DNA of 64,000 nucleotides. Source: a bacterium. Its GTDB lineage: Bacteria; Armatimonadota; Zipacnadia; Zipacnadales; UBA11051. The notes under the pieces were generated by a model. The model had not been told where the DNA came from, did not search any database, and was given only the letters and a program-made list of their open reading frames with translations. Shown here piece by piece: positions 43,405 to 53,231 of this stretch. The position numbers and the translations under genes were made by a program. Location: assembly GCA_021372615.1 (NCBI GenBank), contig JAJFUB010000013.1, positions 123,614 through 187,613 of the forward strand. Reading direction: 5' to 3'. Positions within the stretch are counted from its first letter, which is position 1, and the number at the start of each line of letters is the position of its first letter.

Positions 43405-45766
43405 CTAGTAGGCGTCGTTCACGCGGATCTGATCTGCGCAGTTTCCCCGGCCCTCGGCGGCATTGCCGTACCGGGCCCGCGGCGACCGGCTTGGTGCGTT
43501 TACGCCCGTGCCGACGGCGGTGGTGCACAGACCAGCGCCGGGCTCCTCCTGCCGCCCGAATTCCGTCAGGAAGTAGCGCACGTTGCCGATCTTCGGCACT
43601 GCTGCATCCGCAAAGCTATAGCGCATGACGCAGCTCTCGCAGCCGCTGTGCTGGCCGCGCTGGTTCCCGAGAGTAATGCGTGCCCCGAGCCCGACTCCTA
43701 ACGGCCTGAATGGCGTACCATCCTCGCACTCCACCACAACGAGCAGCCCCGGCGCACCAGCCAGAAATGCGTCTCTGCTGCTGTACTCCTTGAACACCGT
43801 CGCCCCCGAGGCAGCGTCCTTCTCTGTTTGCCACCAGACCAGAGCATCGAAATGGCCGTGGTGCCAGACATTGCAGGTGTGCAGCAGCTCGTGTGCTACC
43901 ACGGAATCAAGAACGCGGTGCGTCTTTGCGCCGATCGTTCTCTGGGTCTCCGTTGCGGGATCAATCACGACCTCGGTGATGCCCTTAGGTGTAGCCGGTC
44001 CCCCGATCGCCTCGCACCGACCGGAGCTCCCGGTTCGCTGCCCCAAGAGGACCCCATGCTGGTCGACCACGTGCGGGCCCTGCGCGTGGTTGCGGTTGAC
44101 CACGCGGGAGGTGCCCAACTCCTCCACCGTCAGGTCACTGTGGACTTCGAGCTTCGACAGATCTCTGAAAAGTTGGATGCCAGGTTTCAGATTCCCACCG
44201 ACCGTATCACAGAGGAAGTAGTCCTTCCTCTTCGGGTCGCCGCAGATGAACTCTCCGTCCTCGAGGAAGCCGCGGTACTCCTCCCACAGCGTCAGGCCGT
44301 CGCCGCTGGTGCGGTCACCGGGGGGGCCTGCTCGTCATCCACCTCGCCGGATTGACCACTGACGCCCTTGTCCTGCTCCCAGGCATCCGCAATGTGATTG
44401 CCATCTTCGTCGTAGGGCAGGCCGACTTCCGTCCGATCGTCTTCTTGGAGGATGGCAGTGATGGGAGGGCCGTCGCTCAGTTCGGCCACGACCTGCAGCC
44501 GCCCGTGCGCGCCGCCGTCGAAGCAGGAGACGGTGATCGGGCACTCCGTGAGCTTTGGCTTGCTCCGGGCGCCCTGGCCGTTCGGGTCGACCTTCTCCAG
44601 ACCGGCATTGTCGTCCTTGAGGATCTTCAGGTCGGGCTCCGTATCGTTCCACGGGCTGTTCATGCAGGAGCCCGGCTCCTTGCTGGTCTCCAGGAGCTTG
44701 AACTGGAAGGTCGCCGTCGTATTCTTGGGCTTGCCCCCGGTCTTCTTGTCCCGTAGCTCGACGTTGAAGCTAATCGTGCCCCCGGCCGTCCCCTGCTTGG
44801 TGCTCGCGGGCGGAATCCACTTCTTGTACTCGCCCGTCGGCTTGATGATCGCCTCTACGGGGGAACGGTTGTAGCTGTAGGTCCAGCTCACCTCGGCGGT
44901 CCACTTCTCCGTGAGGGTGGTGACCAGACCGGTGCTCGTCTCGTCGCCCCGGTTCACCGGCTCCCCGCGGATGGTCTTGGTGCCCGGACCGCCAGACCTG
45001 CTGAGGTGCCCCGAGACCGAGAAGCCGGGCTGCTTGGGGTCCCAGGTGCCCCGCATGTCCTTGAGGGTGTGAAGCTCCTGCTCCACCTTGTGAAACCCCT
45101 CCTGAGCCAACTGCGGAGGCCGGAGGGCGCCGCTCGGGTACAGGTTGGGAGCAATGGTGTGCTCCCGGTCCTCCTCGTCGTGGAGATCGCCCGGCCGGCG
45201 CTGGGGCCGTATCCTCCACGTCCAGCCCCTTTGGTCTCAACCTGATCCACATTCGGAAAGGGGCTCAGGACGATGGTATACGTGCTTAGCGGCAGCATCA
45301 GCACTACACTGCCCATCCCGCTTGCCAACGGTGGGACGCCTTTCCGTGCGGGGTTCGTAGGGGCGGCGTATGTCCAGCTGCCGTCCTCCATGGTCTGGTA
45401 TCTGAAGGGAACCAACTCGCCCCCGTGCGGGACAGCTTCGACGCACCGGGTCAGGTTTCTGAGGCCACCGCCGCCCGAGCAGAGCACCCGGGAGTCTTCC
45501 TTCATCTCGAAAGGCACGCCCTGGCGGTAACGCCAGTTGGTCGTGCCGGTGAAGGTCAGCGTGATCCCTGCCCAGGTCTCGTAGACCTTGTCCTGCGACG
45601 TGTTCACGGGCCCGGACTTGCCCGTGTCATGGCACGTATCTCGTTTGGAGTAGGTGCCGGTATACACGGCTCGGACCCACAGCGTGCCTTCCGGTTCATC
45701 CTGGGCGAAGGCTCCCACTACTGCGGTCAGCAACAGTGTGATCACCTGCAGCGCGAAGCGACGCAT
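43405..45766 (-). pseudogene. Secreted metzincin-like metalloprotease gene split by frameshifts
   Basis: Three or four open pieces form one protein when joined. The first (45766 to about 45220) has a signal peptide and a beta-rich domain. The second (a short piece near 45200 leading into the frame read through 45110 to 44292) continues, ending EDGNHIADAWEQD. The last (about 44330 to 43405) begins GDGLTLWEEYRGFL and contains VVAHELLHTCNVWHHG, a HExxHxxNxxH zinc motif, and SCVMRYS, a possible Met-turn. Joins lie near 45240-45190 (two shifts) and at a C7 run (44320-44326 on plus). The gene is either a decaying pseudogene or carries sequencing or phase-variation errors. Confidence 0.7.
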
Positions 45767-46090
45767 AGGTGTCCTCCATCGTGCGAACGGCCCACGGCCC
45801 TACTCCGAGGTTCGGCTATTGTATACCATGCTCCTGCTCGAACGGTGTGGTCAGCATCTCAGCCTTACGCTCATAGGAAGGCCCGCGCGACGTTGAATCA
45901 GCAGCTGGGAGTACAGTTGGCCCGATCGCCTCGGAACGTGCCAGTTGGGGGCCGGCTCTTCTGTGTCAGCCTACGGAACACGCCATCGAGGGTAGGCGCG
46001 TCTGGACACGCCTGGTCAGAGGCGCGGAGGAGGGCGCGCGCACCGCAGGGGGAACTACCCCCTGGTCTCTGGCCCCCCCCCGCACAAGGA

Positions 46091-46225
46091 CTGATCACAG
46101 AGGGCCGACCGCCCAGAGCTCAGTCTTTGGTCATCCTTGGAGGGTTACCGGTCAATGGTGGGCAGATAGTTCGGCTCACGATGACACTCTCTTGGGGGCT
46201 ATCAGACGTGCCTCCTGATGTGAGC
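46091..46225 (-). repeat. Diverged 135-bp direct repeat A beside IS3 relic
   Basis: It aligns with 48198-48331 over its length, roughly three quarters identical by eye, with conserved blocks CTGATCACAG and CTTGGGGGCTATCAGAC. On the minus strand both read SDSPQ(E/D)SxIVxRT(I/V)C. It lies downstream (in transposase direction) of an IS3 orfA relic. The rest of 45767-46393 has no supportable gene. Confidence 0.65.
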
Positions 46226-46393
46226 TAAGGACTGGAAGTGCCCTCGCAGGTCCAGCCAGTGCCCCCTCAGGGGAAATCCCCCTCACTCGTTACCCATGAC
46301 GCTGCAGAGCTACCCCGATTCGCGCGTTGAAGCGCAGTGGCACACAGCCCTGCCGGACTGCAGCCGCGTCCAGAGAGATCTCGGCGGCTCACT

Positions 46394-46567
46394 GAGGCGC
46401 TTGGCGTGATCCAGCTTCACGCCGCCGTACTCGGGGCGCCAGCGGTAGAAGGTCTGCTCGGTGATCCCGATCTGCTTGGCCGCCTGCGGAATGGTGGCCC
46501 CCTGGCTGATCAGCACTTCAGCGTCCCGCAGCTCACCGATGATCTGTTCGGGCGTGTGACGCTTGCT
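46394..46567 (-). pseudogene. IS3-family orfA transposase relic
   Basis: The frame encodes KRHTPEQIIGELRDAEV, IPQAAKQIGITEQTFYRW and EYGGVKLDHAKRL, the diagnostic helix-turn-helix and leader of IS3-family OrfA. Similarity stops abruptly after AKRL and no OrfB follows, so it is a fragment. The 46568-46827 stretch upstream holds no other gene. Confidence 0.85.
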
Positions 46568-46827
46568 CGGTATTGACAGACGACCCCTTTCATCGCCTCC
46601 AGCTGCCTCCATACCAACATAGCAGCTGGAGCCGTTCTGGACGGCTAGGTCAGCAATGATACCGCGCAAGCGGAGCACACTTCTCCGGAGTAGCCGTTCG
46701 TGCCATACGTAGTGTTGGCGTAGCAGGGCAGAAGAACCATCGGCGAAGCCTTCGCGGGCAGGCCCCCGCGCCTCCGCCGGCGAAGAATCATCCGTCTCAA
46801 CTAGTCTGGATCATGGAGGTGGTATTG

Positions 46828-47670
46828 ATGTGCCAGTTCTGTCACCAGCACGGCGATGGGAAGAAGTGGTACCTCAACGCCAAGAACTACTCTGATGATC
46901 TGCTCAGCGATGCGCGCCGCCGCCAGTTCAGCAAGGCGTTCGCCATTCCGGAGAGCGGAATGAGAGACCCGGTGGTCGGGCTGGAGAAGCTGGCCCGGGC
47001 GCCGGCCATCGTGCAGAATATGCTCAAGCCCCGCATCGTAGGGCGCAGCAAGCGTGTGCACTTCGGCCAGGTCCTGCCCCTCGAGGATGTCGCGCAGGTC
47101 TTCGCCTTCCTGGGCTCGATCGTGCGCGTCCCCTGCATCTGCCGCACGGTGACGGTCGGGCGCGAGGTGGGCTACTGCTACGGGGTCGCCCTGTCGCCCG
47201 GTGGCGGCATCTTCAAACTGCTCGAAGGCCTCGACAGCAGCTACATGGGCGGGCCTGATACCAGCCAGTTTGACCACCTGACCGCCGAGGAGGCGGTTGC
47301 GGCCTTCCGCGAACACGAGCAGGAGGGCTTGTGCCATACAGTGTGGACCTTCATCACCCCGCTCATCGGCGGGGTCTGCAACTGCGACCGCCGCGACTGC
47401 CTGGCCATGAAGTCGACCATCGGCTATGGCCTGAAGATGATGTTCAGGGGGGAGTACGTGGCGAACGTGGATCCCGACCTGTGCGTCGGCTGCCGGGCCT
47501 GCATGCGAGCCTGCCAGTTCGGCGCCCTCGGTTTCGGCCCGGCCGACAAGAAGGCCTTCGTCGAGCCCCGCGCCTGCTACGGTTGTGGCATCTGCCGCAG
47601 CGCCTGCAGCAAGAACGCCATCGCGCTGACGCCGCGCGCCGAAGTGCCCGCCGCGGCAAACCTGTGGTGA
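46828..47670 (+). CDS. 4Fe-4S ferredoxin-type protein with conserved N-terminal Cys domain
   Basis: ATG 46828 has GGAGGTGG 7 nt upstream; an ATG at 46813 would place the ribosome site inside the gene. The 280-aa product begins MCQFCHQHGDGKKWYLNAKN. It has further cysteines in VPCICRTVTVGREVGYCYG and GVCNCDRRDC, and ends with two 4Fe-4S motifs, CVGCRACMRACQFGA and CYGCGICRSACSKNA. Such proteins pass electrons in anaerobic metabolism. The gene is complete, lies alone between IS3 relics, and has no visible partner enzyme. Confidence 0.9.
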   Translation: MCQFCHQHGDGKKWYLNAKNYSDDLLSDARRRQFSKAFAIPESGMRDPVVGLEKLARAPAIVQNMLKPRIVGRSKRVHFGQVLPLEDVAQVFAFLGSIVRVPCICRTVTVGREVGYCYGVALSPGGGIFKLLEGLDSSYMGGPDTSQFDHLTAEEAVAAFREHEQEGLCHTVWTFITPLIGGVCNCDRRDCLAMKSTIGYGLKMMFRGEYVANVDPDLCVGCRACMRACQFGALGFGPADKKAFVEPRACYGCGICRSACSKNAIALTPRAEVPAAANLW

Positions 47671-47729
47671 CCGCCGGACAGCAGGGCGAGCCCTCCTGCC
47701 GTCGGCAGACCGCGTGGCCTTGTCTTGAG

Positions 47730-47987
47730 TCAGCGGGGACGGGGGATCAGGACCGACGCCGGGCGGTCGGCATTGGCGATGTTGACGCGCCCGTGCGGTC
47801 CACAGGCGAGACCGCAGGCATCGGGGTGTGATCTGTCCCTCCCACCAGTCATTCCCCCTGGGAGCTCTGACACGGCCGAAGACCCGCACCAACCGCTCCT
47901 CGCGGCCTCGTCGGTCTCGCTCTCAATGACATAGACATTGCCCCTGGCGTCAACTCGCATCCCATGTCGGGAGTTGATGCGCCTCAA
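47730..47987 (-). pseudogene. NHL-propeller gene fragment
   Basis: The frame encodes MRVDARGNVYVIESETDEA and LACGPHGRVNIANADRPASV, typical strands of NHL blades as in the protein at 1-1236. Only one to two blades remain and there is no signal peptide or full repeat set. It is probably a relic from a deleted gene. Confidence 0.55.
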
Positions 47988-48197
47988 GTGCCAGTCGGGA
48001 CCGGCCCGTCATCGCGCTGGTGTCTCCGCCATATACGGCTGCGGGCTGCGCCACTCTTGACTGCTGCCGCCCATCGTCGGGCGCGCCTGGGACGGCGCGC
48101 CACTGTCAGTCGGTACCGTTCCGGCTCCAGGATGAAGAAGGGTCACGGTGCAACGACAGGGAATGCCCCCTCGTTCTGGTGGCCCCCGCCACACTGG

Positions 48198-48331
48198 CTG
48201 ATCACAGAAGGTCAGCTGCCCAAAGCCCTTCATTGGTCGCATTTGGAGGGCCATCAGTCAATAGTAGGCATACAGTTCGGCGCACAATGGCACTGTCTTG
48301 GGGGCTATCAGACATGCCCCTTGATGTGTGC
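48198..48331 (-). repeat. Diverged direct repeat B beside IS3 relic
   Basis: It is the partner of 46091-46225 and lies downstream of an IS3 orfB relic. The shared position relative to transposase fragments suggests that both are right-end parts of related IS copies. Confidence 0.65.
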
Positions 48332-48354
48332 TCGTAGCCGAGAGTGCCCTGTGC

Positions 48355-48372
48355 CGGGGGCTCTAGCCCCCG
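48355..48372. terminator. GC-rich hairpin
   Basis: CGGGGGCT-CT-AGCCCCCG forms an 8-bp arm pair (six base pairs with a workable loop), next to TCTTGGT on the plus strand. It lies between repeat B and the orfB relic. It may be a weak terminator or part of the IS end. Confidence 0.4.
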
Positions 48373-48492
48373 TCTTGGTACCACCCGGAGTGAGAGTTCT
48401 GAGCCTGCAAGACGTAGTCTGGGGCCCGTCTCGGGGGCCCCGTCTGCCGTGTCGTGGCCGTCGTCCGGGCTGCCCTCACCTCGTGCTTCAGC

Positions 48493-48684
48493 AGCCTGTT
48501 TCGCGGAATCCGCAGGCGGCATATCCCTCAAGGAGCCATGCGGCCGTTCGCCGTTGTAGTCCTCGCGCCAGGCGTCCAGTTCCCCCTGGGCATCAGCCAG
48601 ACTGAGGAACCAGTGCTCGTTGAGGCATTCTGCCCGTAGACGGCCGTTGAGCGACTCGCAGCAACCGTTCTCCCAGGGGCCGCC
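48493..48684 (-). pseudogene. IS3-family orfB transposase relic (C-terminal part)
   Basis: The frame encodes GGPWENGCCESLNGRLRAE, CLNEHWFLSLADAQGEL and WREDYNGERPHGSLRDMPP, the end of the DDE domain of IS3-family OrfB including the catalytic Glu (ESLNG). The upstream DD part is missing. The product would run on into unrelated sequence. Confidence 0.88.
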
Positions 48685-48794
48685 ATGCCCCCCATGGCGG
48701 CACACGGGACAGGCCATGCCTGCCGCCCAGCTAGCACCGGACTCAGCGCGCTCGGTTGACACCGCACCCCACATCACGAAGGAGGACTTCCCCC

Positions 48795-49610
48795 ATGAGC
48801 CAGACCACCCACGCTCTGCTGATCTCCATCGACGGCCTGCGCCCTGATGCGCTGGCCCTGACTCATACCCCTGTTCTCGACCGCCTGATCGCGGACGGCG
48901 CGAGCAGCATGACCTGTCGCGCAGACATGCCCTCGGTGACCTTACCTTGCCACCAGACCATGCTGCGCGGCGTGAGCGTCGGGCGGCACGGCGTCACCAC
49001 GAACACCTTTCACCCGCTCGCGCGGCCTGTACCCAGCCTCCTTGACGCGGCCCACACCGTCGGCCTCAAGACGGGCACGTTCTACAACTGGGAGCAGTTG
49101 CGCGATCTGTCTGATCCCGGCAGCCTGGACGTATCCTGCTTCTCGCGCGAGTTGGACGTGCCCGCCGGTGATGACCGCGTGACCGAGGTGGCAGTCGAGT
49201 GTATTCGACGGTATGACCTGGGGCTGGCGTTTGTGTACCTGGGGCATCTCGACCTGGCTGGTCATCGGGAGGGATGGATGTCTGAGGCGTACCTGAACGC
49301 CATCGCCAATGCAGACGGCTGCATTGGTCGGCTGATCGATTGCGTGGAGCAGCTCGGAGGACGGGAGAGCGCTGCTGTCTTGGTCACGGCCGATCACGGA
49401 GGCCATGAGAAGGTCCACGGGACGGAGACGGACGAGGACATGCTGGTGCCGTGGGTGCTATGGGGGGCAGGGGTCCGCTGCGGCCATGCGCTTGAGGGCG
49501 AAGTGGACTTGCGGGACACGTGCACGACGCTAGCTCACCTCCTGGGCCTGCCGCGGAGCGCCGAATGGGAGGGCAAGGTCGTCACGGAGGCGTTGCTTCC
49601 CCGGGACTGA
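48795..49610 (+). CDS. Type I phosphodiesterase/nucleotide pyrophosphatase-family hydrolase
   Basis: ATG 48795 follows AAGGAGG; the frame opens at 48756. The 271-aa product has alkaline-phosphatase-superfamily motifs: SIDGLRPD (metal Asp), the nucleophile in MPSVTLPCHQTM (Thr49), VYLGHLDLAGH and LVTADHGGHEKVHG. It lacks a signal peptide, so it is probably cytoplasmic. It would hydrolyse phosphodiester or phosphonate bonds of an unknown small molecule. The adjacent genes suggest a catabolic cluster. The region 49611-49905 has no gene. Confidence 0.9.
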   Translation: MSQTTHALLISIDGLRPDALALTHTPVLDRLIADGASSMTCRADMPSVTLPCHQTMLRGVSVGRHGVTTNTFHPLARPVPSLLDAAHTVGLKTGTFYNWEQLRDLSDPGSLDVSCFSRELDVPAGDDRVTEVAVECIRRYDLGLAFVYLGHLDLAGHREGWMSEAYLNAIANADGCIGRLIDCVEQLGGRESAAVLVTADHGGHEKVHGTETDEDMLVPWVLWGAGVRCGHALEGEVDLRDTCTTLAHLLGLPRSAEWEGKVVTEALLPRD

Positions 49611-49905
49611 GCCTTCCGCGCCTCCACCAGCCGTCTCGCAACCGGCGACCCGCCGCACGCCTCACAATCGCGGGCTTTGCCGAGCCGCGGCGCCGGCCGC
49701 TGCAAGTCGCGCCTCTCCGCCGTTGCGCTGGCCAACGCGTCGGGGTGATGAGCCTGAGGGTTCCAAGTGAGTGGTCGCAAGCACCGAGGCGCCACTGGCT
49801 GTGGGTGGTGCAGAACGGGTCTGCGAGTAGCTCCGAGATCTCAGTTCGCCGCCGGCCGGGGAGGGCGACCTACCGGGAGATGCCACGGTCTCGTTGTCGG
49901 GCGCC

Positions 49906-50679
49906 TCAGCTCTCCAGTTCCTCCAGCAGGCCCACGGCTGTCTCGACGATCGGTTCGCCGAAGCCGGGCAGGTACGGACTGGAACTGGGCTCGTAGGCCC
50001 CCTCCTCGGACGCCCGGCGGGTTGGAGTGTACCCTACGCTATCACTTGCCAGTTCCAGCACCATCGTCTGGGCAAGGCGGGAACGGCGTTTGACCTCCAG
50101 CCCCGGTTCGACGAAGGGCTCGCCGCGTGTACCGACCAGGGCGAGGTCGCCGATGCGAAGAGCCTGCACGACCGTGGCGTGAGCCCGGGGCGACTCGGCC
50201 TCGAAGCGGCGGACGCGGCGCTGGAACGACCGCCCACCCATCAGGACCGGCTCGTCCGCGGCGAGGCGGTCCTCGATGTCCTGAGCCATGGCGAGCTCTT
50301 CCGCGGTGGCGGGCGGGCGTGGGTCGAGTGTCACTTCGGCCAGCACCCCGGCCACGGGCGCCTCGCCGATGGACTCCGCCCCGTCCCATGGCCACAGGGC
50401 GTTGGCGCCTACGATGGCCGCTGCACGCTCGCAGTGCTGGTAGTGGTCGTTGCGGTTGGTGGCACGCCCCATGACGTCTACGTTGCTGATGTCCCCGGAG
50501 GCCCCGTTGGACAGAGTGGCGACGAAGCTCTCCGCTCGCGGGCGCTGGAGCAGCGTGCCGAAGACCCCGAAGTAGTCAGCCGAGAGCGCAGTGAAGTCGT
50601 CTGGAATCCCCACATAGCGCAGGGCATAGTTTGCCAGCGCGCCATGGACCAGGATGACGGGCTTGCCGTCATCTGCCAT
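49906..50679 (-). CDS. N-terminally short ceramidase-like hydrolase fragment
   Basis: The ATG at 50679 has AGGAGG 5 nt upstream; the open frame to 50913 is not family-like. The 257-aa product matches only the second half of neutral/alkaline non-lysosomal ceramidase-like proteins (ALSADYFG, ATLSNGASGDISN, VGTRGEPFVEPGLEVKRRS, ASEEGAYE, VETAVGLLEEL). The N-terminal 190 residues with the THTH metal motif, seen in the intact paralogue at 51790-53133, are missing. It is likely non-catalytic or a relic, although the ribosome site is good. Confidence 0.75.
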   Translation of the reverse strand: MADDGKPVILVHGALANYALRYVGIPDDFTALSADYFGVFGTLLQRPRAESFVATLSNGASGDISNVDVMGRATNRNDHYQHCERAAAIVGANALWPWDGAESIGEAPVAGVLAEVTLDPRPPATAEELAMAQDIEDRLAADEPVLMGGRSFQRRVRRFEAESPRAHATVVQALRIGDLALVGTRGEPFVEPGLEVKRRSRLAQTMVLELASDSVGYTPTRRASEEGAYEPSSSPYLPGFGEPIVETAVGLLEELES

Positions 50680-50938
50680 GGGGCCTCCTACTCCTAGAGC
50701 TGCTGACGAGCCACGCGGGCTAGCCAGGTCGCTGGGCCGCAGTTGCCAGGGCTCGCACTTGCACAGTGACTTCGTCGTCCTGCCTGGTGGTTCTCCCCCG
50801 GTTAGCACCTGCCTCTCCGGGAAGAAACCAACATAGCAGCGTGGGGGAGGTGCGGCGGCGTCCCGGGGGAAGTTGGCTCCCATCCATCTTGCTCGACATC
50901 GCGCCTGTGCCACTCACATGGGAAGAAGGCTTCGCTCC

Positions 50939-51760
50939 ATGCAACGCAACCGGCCTTTGGGGGTAAGCACGTCTCTGTTCCGCAGCACTCTGGGGCCGAA
51001 CTCGGAGCTGGACGGTATCCGCGCGCTGCAGGGAACGCGTATCAGCCACATCGAGTACTTCTGTGACGAGAGCGATCGCGACCGCACCAACCGGCAGCGT
51101 CTCGCTGCAGTGAAGCGGGCAGCCGCTGACTGTGGCGTCTCCATCTGGAGTTGCCACGCGCCGTTCGGCACCACGGACATCTCCGACCGCGATGACAGCG
51201 TGCGGCTCGCCTCCGCGCAATGCGTCATCGAGACGCTGGATGCGGCAGTTGAGCTGTCGGCGGGGAGAGTGGTGGTGCACGGCAGCCGCGAACCGATTGT
51301 CGATGAGGAGCGACCGCAACGACTGGACCTGTGCATCCGCAGTCTCAGCGAGCTTGCGAGGCAGGCCTCAAGACGCGGAATAGCCCTGGCCCTGGAGCTT
51401 CTGCCTCGTACGTGTCTGGGCAATCGCAGTGCCGAGATGCGATACATCCTTGACCACGTCGACGGTGACGTGCGGGTGTGCTTTGACGTCAACCACATCA
51501 CCCTCTATGAAGGCGCCCGTGAGGCCCTCGGCGCCCTGGGCACTCGCATCGAGACGCTGCATATCTCTGATCACGATGGCGTTGATGAGCGCCATTGGGT
51601 GCCGGGCAAGGGGGTCGTGGACTGGGCCGATTTCGTGGCGGGGCTTGACGACATCGGTTACCAGGGCTGTCTGATGCATGAAGCACGAGACACTGAGCTT
51701 GACCTGGCAGGGAACCTGAACGCGATTGGTCAGGCGGCAGGAACGTACCTAACGCTGTAG
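50939..51760 (+). CDS. Sugar phosphate isomerase/epimerase-like TIM-barrel protein
   Basis: ATG 50939 follows GAAGAAGG; an upstream ATG at 50918 is possible. The 273-aa product is a xylose isomerase-like TIM barrel (AP-endonuclease 2 fold): HIEYFCDES, SCHAPFGTTDISD, VVVHGSRE, LALELLPRT, VCFDVNHITLYEG, LHISDHDG and CLMHEARDT mark successive strands carrying metal-binding Glu, Asp and His. Members isomerise or epimerise sugars or inositols. It lies 29 bp upstream of the ceramidase-like gene and starts a plus-strand cluster that runs to 57534. Confidence 0.9.
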   Translation: MQRNRPLGVSTSLFRSTLGPNSELDGIRALQGTRISHIEYFCDESDRDRTNRQRLAAVKRAAADCGVSIWSCHAPFGTTDISDRDDSVRLASAQCVIETLDAAVELSAGRVVVHGSREPIVDEERPQRLDLCIRSLSELARQASRRGIALALELLPRTCLGNRSAEMRYILDHVDGDVRVCFDVNHITLYEGAREALGALGTRIETLHISDHDGVDERHWVPGKGVVDWADFVAGLDDIGYQGCLMHEARDTELDLAGNLNAIGQAAGTYLTL

Positions 51761-51789
51761 CAGGCGGTGACCAACAGGAGCGTCGGACC

Positions 51790-53133
51790 ATGAACTACGG
51801 TCTTGCCAAGGTTGACATCACCCCGCGTCTCGGGGTCGAACTGTACGGGTTTGGTCCTTTCCTGCATCGCCACGCGAAGGCTGTGCGCACGCCGTTGTGT
51901 GCACGGGCGCTGGCAGTGTCCGATGGCACGAACACGTGCGTCCTGGTCAGTTGTGACCTCGTCGGCCTGTCGCAGGAGTTGGTGCAGGAGGCGCGCGAGC
52001 GGGTGTCGGCGGCCTCCGGGGTGCCGGCTGCGCACGTCTGCTACCACTGCACCCACACGCACTCGGGGCCGGCCACCAAGTTCGGCATCGGCCAGGGCGA
52101 GCCGGATATGGCGTATCTGGAAGTCCTGCCGGTACGGCTTGCGGAGGCGGCCCTGCGAGCGCTGGATGACCTTGGACCGGCTGAGCTGCGTCATGCTGTC
52201 GTGCCCTGCGAAGGCATTGGCTATAACCGCGAGTATGACGCGCGACCCTCGCTCGCAGAAGCCCTGCGCGAGGACTGGCGGCCGGCGATGCCCGAGCTCA
52301 CCGACACCGAGGCCCACGTCCTGCGCCTGCAGGGAGAGCGGGGACTGCGAGGCTTCGCCTCGTACTTCTCGTGCCACCCCGTCGTCGGATCGGCCAGCAA
52401 TCTCTACATTCACGGCGATTTCCCGGCGGTGGCAACGGGTCTGCTCGAGCGCGAGCATCCCGGCAGCATGGGGCTGTTCCTGCAGGGCTGCGAAGGCAAC
52501 ATCAACTCGTGTGTCGTGCATCACGGCGAGCAGGAGTCCTTGCTGGCACTGGACGTCATCGCTTCGCGCTATACCCGGCAGATTCGGGAGGGCCTGAACC
52601 GAGCAACGCCGCTGGCAGGCGATGGGGTGAACGCCGTGAGCAGGCGCTTTCCACTCACGCGCGCTCCCGTGCCAGTCGAGCGACTGCGGGAGGAGCTGGC
52701 AGCCTGGGAGGCCGTGACCAAGGCTCCGGGGGCTGCAGACGAGGCGGGGGAGATGCGAGCGGCGGCGGTGCGGACCGTAGCCTTGCGGCGAGAGTTGTCG
52801 CGCCAGGCGCGCGGAGAGGTCTTTGACGAGACGGTGGAGGTGCAGGCGCTGCGTCTGGGCGGCGTGACCGTCGTCGGCGCGCCCTTCGAGATCATGCGCC
52901 GCTATCGGGTGCGTGTTCAGGCGGAGTTCGCGACGCCTGTACTGGTGATGAGCCTGTGCAACGGCGCCTCGTGCTACGCTCCTGAACGCGAATCGTTTGA
53001 CCTCCCCGGCAACTACGCGGCGCAGATCGTGCCCTACCTCGTGGGCTGCCCGCCCCTGGCGCCGTCTGTGGAGGATGAACTGGTGGCGGCCATGATCAGC
53101 GTGGTCGGGGAGGCTAACGCCACCTGCGCATAA
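51790..53133 (+). CDS. Neutral/alkaline ceramidase-like hydrolase
   Basis: A 447-aa complete member of the neutral/alkaline non-lysosomal ceramidase-like family. Motifs include the opening KVDITPRLGVELYG, SCDLVGLS, CTHTHSGP with metal-binding His, SCHPVVGS, HGDFPAVA, LQGCEGNINS and SLCNGASCYAP. In annotated environmental genomes such proteins are often stand-alone cytoplasmic hydrolases of unknown substrate, and no signal peptide is visible here. CAGGAG precedes the ATG. Two damaged paralogues are nearby (49906-50679 and 56084-57534), so the family has been amplified locally. Confidence 0.9.
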   Translation: MNYGLAKVDITPRLGVELYGFGPFLHRHAKAVRTPLCARALAVSDGTNTCVLVSCDLVGLSQELVQEARERVSAASGVPAAHVCYHCTHTHSGPATKFGIGQGEPDMAYLEVLPVRLAEAALRALDDLGPAELRHAVVPCEGIGYNREYDARPSLAEALREDWRPAMPELTDTEAHVLRLQGERGLRGFASYFSCHPVVGSASNLYIHGDFPAVATGLLEREHPGSMGLFLQGCEGNINSCVVHHGEQESLLALDVIASRYTRQIREGLNRATPLAGDGVNAVSRRFPLTRAPVPVERLREELAAWEAVTKAPGAADEAGEMRAAAVRTVALRRELSRQARGEVFDETVEVQALRLGGVTVVGAPFEIMRRYRVRVQAEFATPVLVMSLCNGASCYAPERESFDLPGNYAAQIVPYLVGCPPLAPSVEDELVAAMISVVGEANATCA

Positions 53134-53231
53134 GCGAAGGCTCCATCACCGCGGCGGCGAGGAAGACGACCGGACGTGCCCAGAGGTCTGAGACGGCGAT
53201 CCAGCGGCCTGAGGCCAGCCGCGCATGTGTG

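Noticed and set aside
45425..46228. 267-aa plus-strand open frame
   Set aside because: Antisense to the start of the frameshifted protease and then runs through repeat A; no domain pattern.
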